Part shown: positions 60,070 through 64,000 of the stretch, one piece after another
Layout: the number at the start of each line of letters is the position of its first letter
Numbering within the stretch: the first letter of the stretch is position 1
Assembly (NCBI RefSeq): GCF_003426815.1
Contig: NZ_QKYK01000016.1
Location: 1 to 64,000 of the forward strand
Source of the DNA: Desertimonas flava
GTDB taxonomy: Bacteria > Actinomycetota > Acidimicrobiia > Acidimicrobiales > Ilumatobacteraceae
DNA: 64,000 nucleotides
Reading direction: 5' to 3'
Program-made: the position numbers and the translations under genes
Notes under the pieces: generated by a model
What the model was told of the DNA's origin: nothing
Seen by the model: the letters and a program-made list of their open reading frames with translations, nothing else
Database searches by the model: none

Positions 60070-60268
60070 GCCCGCCCCACACGCCGAGACGCTCGTCGGC
60101 GGCCAGCGCCTCGTCGAGGCACCGGGCCCGGTGCGAGCACTTGGCGCACAGCCGCTTGCCGCGGGCGAACTGCGCCTCCTCGAACCACCACTCCGGATTG
60201 CCGTTCGTGCACGCCGGGTCGCCGAGCTCGACGACTTCGGCACGGGGAAACTGGACCACAACGCTCAT
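59996..60268 (-). CDS. WhiB-family iron-sulfur transcriptional regulator
   Basis: A 90-residue Wbl protein with the four [4Fe-4S] cysteines Cys20, Cys41, Cys44 and Cys50 (DPACTNGNPEWWFEE, CAKCSHRARC) and the GVWGGLTPAERD turn. A basic tail (PLRPRRWAR) ends it. It is an actinobacterial hallmark, sensing O2/NO or redox with sigma factor region 4. The ATG at 60268 lies seven bases after a TATGGT box. The 3' end overlaps menE tail to tail. Confidence 0.96.
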   Translation of the reverse strand: MSVVVQFPRAEVVELGDPACTNGNPEWWFEEAQFARGKRLCAKCSHRARCLDEALAADERLGVWGGLTPAERDALPDAVVLPLRPRRWAR

Positions 60269-60275
60269 GACGCCG

Positions 60276-60305
60276 ACCATAGAGATGGGGTGTCACAGAG
60301 TTCCC
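60276..60305 (-). promoter_or_regulatory. promoter of whiB
   Basis: GGGAAC (60300-60305) and TATGGT (60276-60281) are 18 bases apart; the -10 is seven bases from the ATG. The GGGAAC element recalls alternative-sigma -35 boxes. Confidence 0.45.
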
Positions 60306-60385
60306 GGGCCTGACGGTCACTGGCAATACCGCGGGTCGCGACAGCGTTGATGCTTGCACTCGCAACTATCAGGAGATCGCAGATC

Positions 60386-61441
60386 ATGCAGCATCAACTC
60401 GAGATCGGTGTCGACACGTTCGGCGACGTCACGGTCGACGAGAACGGCCAGGCCAACAGCGACGCCCAGGTCATCCGCGAAGTGGTCGCCGAAGGTGTGC
60501 TCGCCGATTCGGTCGGTCTCGACTTCATCGGCATCGGGGAGCATCACCGGGCCGACTTCGCCGTGTCGGCTCCCGAGATCGTCATGGCGGCGATCGCCGC
60601 CCGCACGGAGCGGATCCATGTCGGCTCGGCGGTCACGGTGCTCAGTTCCGACGATCCCGTTCGCGTGTATCAGCGCTTCGCCACCGTCGACGCGATCTCG
60701 GGCGGCCGGGCCGAGGTGATCCTCGGACGGGGCTCGTTCACCGAGTCGTTCCCGCTGTTCGGCTACGACCTCGACCGGTACGAAGAGCTCTTCTCGGACA
60801 AGATCGACCTGTTCAGCGTGCTGCGCCGCGAAGGCCCGATCGAGTGGGCGGGTACCACCCGGGCGCCGATCCACGGCCTCGAGGTACATCCCAGGACCGA
60901 GTCGGGCTCGCTCACCACCTGGGTCGGCGTCGGTGGCTCGCCCGAGTCCGTGGTGAGGGCGGCGCACTACGGCCTGCCGCTCATGCTGGCGATCATCGGC
61001 GGTGACAGCGCCCGCTTCCGCCCGTACGTCGACCTCTACCACCGTGCGCTCGACGAGTTCGGCCAACCCCGGCTCCCGGTCGGCGTCCACTCCCCTGGCC
61101 ACGTCGCCCCGACGGACGAGGAGGCCCGTGAGGAGCTGTGGCCGCACTTCCGCGAGTCGCGGAACCGCATCGGGGCCGAGCGCGGCTGGGGCCCGACGTC
61201 CCGCGACGAGTTCGAGCGCCTCGCCGGGCCGACGGGCGCGCTCTACGTCGGCTCGCCCGAGACCGTCGCCCGCAAGATCGCCGACACGGCCCGCACGCTC
61301 GAGCTCACCCGCTTCGACCTCAAGTACAGCAACGGCACGCTCCCCCACGCCGCCAAGTCCCGCAGCATCGAGCTGATGGGCACGCAGGTCCGCCCACTCG
61401 TCGACGAACTGCTCGCCGACGACCTCGTCCCAGCGAGGTGA
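60386..61441 (+). CDS. LLM-class flavin-dependent oxidoreductase
   Basis: A 351-residue luciferase-like protein: LEIGVDTFGDV, GLDFIGIGEHHRADFAVSAPEIVMAAIAARTERIHVGSAVTVLSSDDPVRVYQRFATVDAISGGRAEVILGRGSFTESFPLFG. The EHHR..D and SDDPVRVYQ wording is typical of FMN-dependent LLM proteins annotated as putative monooxygenases. An AGGAGA site nine bases upstream fixes the ATG at 60386; a start at 60347 would add 13 residues. The substrate is unknown. It converges on the SDR gene across a strong hairpin. Confidence 0.9.
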   Translation: MQHQLEIGVDTFGDVTVDENGQANSDAQVIREVVAEGVLADSVGLDFIGIGEHHRADFAVSAPEIVMAAIAARTERIHVGSAVTVLSSDDPVRVYQRFATVDAISGGRAEVILGRGSFTESFPLFGYDLDRYEELFSDKIDLFSVLRREGPIEWAGTTRAPIHGLEVHPRTESGSLTTWVGVGGSPESVVRAAHYGLPLMLAIIGGDSARFRPYVDLYHRALDEFGQPRLPVGVHSPGHVAPTDEEAREELWPHFRESRNRIGAERGWGPTSRDEFERLAGPTGALYVGSPETVARKIADTARTLELTRFDLKYSNGTLPHAAKSRSIELMGTQVRPLVDELLADDLVPAR

Positions 61442-61446
61442 GCGCC

Positions 61447-61479
61447 CCTGACGGGATGGGCCCGGCACATCCCGTCAGG
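61447..61479. terminator. 12-bp stem-loop between convergent genes
   Basis: CCTGACGGGATG (61447-61458), nine-base loop, exact complement CATCCCGTCAGG (61468-61479). It lies six bases after one stop and seven before the other, so it is a likely bidirectional terminator. There is no T-run. Confidence 0.65.
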
Positions 61480-61486
61480 TCGGACG

Positions 61487-62248
61487 TCAGTGGGCGGACG
61501 CGACCCCGGCGCCGCCGTCGATCACGTAGGTCTCGCCGGTGATCCAGCTCGCCGCGTCGCTGACGAGGAACGTCGTCAGGTTGGCGATGTCGGCGGGGTC
61601 ACCCAAGCGCTTCGTCGGCAGGCGTGCCGCCAGCGACTCGCCGAAGTTCTCCACGAGCAGGGCGGCGAAGTCGGTCTCGACGAGGCCCGGCGCAACGCCG
61701 ACGACACGTGTGGGCCCGAGCTCGGACGCCAGCTGTCGCGTCATGTGGATGACCGCCGCCTTGGTGATGTTGTAGACACCGAGCCCGAACTCGGCGCGCA
61801 AACCGCCGACGGAGGCGACGTTGACGATGACCCCTGGCTTGTCCTTCAAGGCGGCGTTCCATGCCTCCTTGCTCCAGAACAACGGCGCCCGCACGTTGAC
61901 CTCGAACGTCTTGTCGTAACGGCCCTCGTCGATGTCGAGCGAGGCCCCGAAGTGCGGGTTCGTGGCTGCGTTGTTGACGAGGATGTCGAGCCCGCCGAAC
62001 CGCTCGATCGTGGCGGCGACACACGCCTTGGCCGCCTCGAGGTTGCCGGCGTTGGCGGCGAACACGTCGACGTCGCCGGCGGCACCCGACTCGCGGATCT
62101 CGGCCGCGGCCGCCTCCAGCTGGTCCTGCTTGCGCGAGCTCAACATGACATTGGCGCCCGACGCGGCGAACTGCTTGGCGATCGCCTTACCGATGCCCTT
62201 CGACGCTCCGGTCACCAGCGCTGTCTTGCCCTCGAGTGAGATCTGCAT
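61487..62248 (-). CDS. short-chain dehydrogenase/reductase
   Basis: A 253-residue classical SDR: cofactor motif TGASKGIGKAIA, NNAATNP, catalytic Ser in VNVASVGGL, YNITK with the Tyr and Lys, and the C-terminal WITGETYVIDGGAG. Arg36 and the SSRK context suggest NADP(H). The substrate is unknown; it resembles FabG-like or alcohol dehydrogenases. The ATG at 62248 lies seven bases after TACGTT. Confidence 0.93.
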   Translation of the reverse strand: MQISLEGKTALVTGASKGIGKAIAKQFAASGANVMLSSRKQDQLEAAAAEIRESGAAGDVDVFAANAGNLEAAKACVAATIERFGGLDILVNNAATNPHFGASLDIDEGRYDKTFEVNVRAPLFWSKEAWNAALKDKPGVIVNVASVGGLRAEFGLGVYNITKAAVIHMTRQLASELGPTRVVGVAPGLVETDFAALLVENFGESLAARLPTKRLGDPADIANLTTFLVSDAASWITGETYVIDGGAGVASAH

Positions 62249-62255
62249 GGCCGCG

Positions 62256-62261
62256 AACGTA
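62256..62261 (-). promoter_or_regulatory. -10 box of the SDR gene
   Basis: TACGTT seven bases before the ATG at 62248. Confidence 0.45.
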
Positions 62262-62314
62262 CCGGCCCGATCGTCCACGGAACCGGTCGGACCGCCGGGC
62301 GGTGCCGGACGGCG

Positions 62315-63706
62315 TCAGGAGCCGTGATCGGCGTCGGCGTGCTCGTTGACCGTCGGGCCGGAGCGCGACGGGTCGTCCTCGGGCACGTAGGTGATGCGCA
62401 CGGACCGGATGCGGCGTCCGTCGAGTTCGGCCACCGCGAACCGCCAGCCCTCGTGGAACACCGCCTCGCCAACCTCGGGCACGTGGCCCAGAGTGCCGAA
62501 GATGAACCCACCGACGCTGTCCCAGTCCTCATCTGGCAGTTTCAGGTCGAGCAGTTCCGACAGGTCGCCGACCGGCGTCCCGCCGGCGACCACGTAGTCG
62601 CCGTTGGGCTGGCGCTGCACGTCCTGCTCCTCCACGTCGTACTCGTCGACGATCTCGCCGACCAGCTCCTCGAGACAGTCCTCGAGGGTGACGAGGCCGG
62701 CGACGCCGCCGTACTCGTCGGCGACGATCGCCAGATGGAACTTGCCGGTCTGCATCTCGCGCATCAGCTGACGCACCGGCTTGTTCTCGGGGACGAAGCG
62801 CACCGGTCGGGCGAGGTCGAGCACCGGTTCGTCGCCCCGGCCCTCACGCTCGGAGCGGATGAGGTCCTTGGTGTAAGCGAGGCCGACGATGTCGTCGCCG
62901 TCGGACGCGTACACCGGCAGACGGCTCACCCCGTTGGCGATCGCCATGTCGAGCGCCGCCGTCACGGTGGCGTCGTTGTCGATGATGAGCATGTCCGGGC
63001 GGGGCACCATCACCTCGCGGGCCACGGTGTCGCCGAACTCGATGATGCTCTCGATGAGCTGGCGTTCCTCGTCCTCGATCACCTCGTCCTCGGCCGCCGC
63101 GCCGACGATGCCGAGCAGTTCTTGCTCGCTCACGAACGGGCCCTGCTTCAGACCCTTGCCGGGGATCAACACGTTGGTGAGCGAGATCAGCCCGCGGCTG
63201 ACGAAGCGCAGCGGCGGGAACGACACGAGCCAGTCGGTGAGGCGGGACGTGAGCAGCGCGGCCCGCTCGGCCGAGAGCACGGCCCACGTCTTCGGCATCG
63301 CCTCGGTGATGACGAAGAACACGATGACGTTGAGGATGAAGCCAACGATGATCCCCGTGGGGCCGAAGAGGCTGTCGGCGAGCAGCGTGACGAGGAACGA
63401 CTGCCCCATCTGCAGCACGGTGACCGTGACGAGCAACGGGTTGATGAACCGTTCCGGGTTGGTGACGAGCCGGAGTAGGGCGGCCGATGACTTCGTCCCG
63501 GTCGAGTCGGCGATCGCCTGCGCCTTGACCCTCGAGATGCGGTTCAGCGATGTCTCGGCGATGGCGAGGAAGGCCAGGACGAACAGGCTGAGGATGATCC
63601 CGACGAGCATCAAGAAGTCCGCCGACGAGAATCCCCCGCCGCTGTCTCCGGACGCGTTGGCGGTCGGCTCGGCGGCCGCGACGAGCAAGCCGATGGACGC
63701 GATCAT
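62315..63706 (-). CDS. HlyC/CorC-family membrane protein (CNNM and CBS domains)
   Basis: A 463-residue protein with a CNNM/DUF21 membrane domain (about residues 25-210, FLAIAETSLNRISRVKAQAIAD), a CBS pair (VMVPRPDMLIIDNDATVTAALDMAIANGVSRLPVYASDGDDIVGLAYTKDLI and the following RFVPENKPVRQLMREMQ), and a C-terminal CorC_HlyC domain (DEYDVEEQDVQRQPNGDYVVAGGTPVGDLSELL). It is likely to export or regulate magnesium or cobalt. The ATG overlaps the ybeY stop by ATGA, the normal ybeY-corC linkage. Confidence 0.94.
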   Translation of the reverse strand: MIASIGLLVAAAEPTANASGDSGGGFSSADFLMLVGIILSLFVLAFLAIAETSLNRISRVKAQAIADSTGTKSSAALLRLVTNPERFINPLLVTVTVLQMGQSFLVTLLADSLFGPTGIIVGFILNVIVFFVITEAMPKTWAVLSAERAALLTSRLTDWLVSFPPLRFVSRGLISLTNVLIPGKGLKQGPFVSEQELLGIVGAAAEDEVIEDEERQLIESIIEFGDTVAREVMVPRPDMLIIDNDATVTAALDMAIANGVSRLPVYASDGDDIVGLAYTKDLIRSEREGRGDEPVLDLARPVRFVPENKPVRQLMREMQTGKFHLAIVADEYGGVAGLVTLEDCLEELVGEIVDEYDVEEQDVQRQPNGDYVVAGGTPVGDLSELLDLKLPDEDWDSVGGFIFGTLGHVPEVGEAVFHEGWRFAVAELDGRRIRSVRITYVPEDDPSRSGPTVNEHADADHGS

Positions 63707-64000
63707 GAGTCGTGCTCCTGACGGAAGGCAGTCGGGGCCGGACCGCCCCAGTGGAATCGTTCGAGATGTGCGAGCTCGGCGGCCCGCATCTCGGCGGTCT
63801 CGGCGGGCTCGGCGTGGTCGTGGCCGAGGACGTGGAGGATGCCGTGGACCACGAGGAGCGCCAGCTCGTCGTCGAGCGTGCCGGCATGGTCGGCCGCCTG
63901 CTCGGCCGCGACGGCGGGGCAGATGACGACGTCGCCCAGCAGTACCGGCACGTCCGCGCCGGCGAGCGCGTCGGCATCGGTGTCGTCGTCGAGCGGGAAC
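63703..64000 (-). CDS. ybeY: endoribonuclease YbeY, N-terminus beyond the right edge
   Basis: The last 98 codons are present, starting FPLDDDTDADALAGADVPVLLGDVVICP. The zinc motif HGILHVLGHDHAEP (three His) identifies the 16S rRNA maturation endoribonuclease. The C-terminal tail RFHWGGPAPTAFRQEHDS follows it. The gene start lies outside the window. It is coupled to the CorC gene by ATGA. Confidence 0.95.
   Translation of the reverse strand, partial: FPLDDDTDADALAGADVPVLLGDVVICPAVAAEQAADHAGTLDDELALLVVHGILHVLGHDHAEPAETAEMRAAELAHLERFHWGGPAPTAFRQEHDS

Overview
The window is high-GC bacterial chromosome. It carries a WhiB regulator, a kinase/regulator/GerMN-lipoprotein set like MtrAB-LpqB, a SARP-type giant regulator, an SCO6745-family protein, F420-type luciferase-like enzymes, menaquinone genes and many leaderless promoters. 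This points to an actinomycete (Actinomycetota). Acidimicrobiia is my best guess, but nothing here proves the class. Genes are packed, with many 4-base ATGA/GTGA overlaps. Only one gap exceeds 300 bp (37355-37735). I saw no rRNA, tRNA or CRISPR array.

Layout. 1-4700: a REP-associated tyrosine transposase (RAYT) with its palindromes, then a sulfatase-type membrane enzyme and a polytopic membrane protein. 4886-9793: tryptophan genes trpF-trpB-trpA and trpC, interrupted by an orphan iron-siderophore-type binding protein. 9847-12445: an MFS exporter behind a MerR/SoxR-type promoter, and an SCO6745-family protein. 12492-20076: a three-gene unit of YqiJ-like OB-fold membrane protein, flotillin and a 1606-residue AAA+ ATPase. 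20202-26519: glyS, a frameshifted AbiEi-like gene bracketed by near-identical palindromes, recO, a degenerate cis-prenyltransferase paralogue head to head with uppS, and a DinG-type helicase. 26578-36642: a secreted protein, a fused 2-oxoacid dehydrogenase E1, a class III aminotransferase, an ALDH7-type dehydrogenase and a biotin-dependent acyl-CoA carboxylase pair, which look like amino-acid and acyl-CoA catabolism. 36671-39918: the two-component system and lipoprotein. 39930-47255: era, two acyl-CoA synthetases, a MaoC hydratase, an LLM enzyme and a small ArsR operon. 47384-60268: menaquinone genes menG, menF, menD, menH, menA and menE (menB and menC not present), interleaved with a DsbA-like protein, an MBL hydrolase, the SARP regulator, a hemerythrin-like protein and whiB. 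60386-64000: an LLM enzyme, an SDR, a CorC/HlyC protein and the start-truncated ybeY.

Most notable. (1) The uppS product lacks the C-terminal RxG motif of cis-prenyltransferases, while the adjacent degenerate paralogue lacks the catalytic residues but keeps an RRFGG tail. This suggests a bacterial two-subunit enzyme comparable to eukaryotic DHDDS-NgBR. (2) The flotillin/OB-fold/AAA+ unit looks like a membrane-domain machine. (3) Three unrelated palindromic repeat families sit at gene ends, one of them with its presumed RAYT. (4) The SARP gene is flanked by two genes whose promoters carry heptamers at 11-bp pitch, suggesting a local regulon. Family assignments come from recognising motifs by eye; no search was run.
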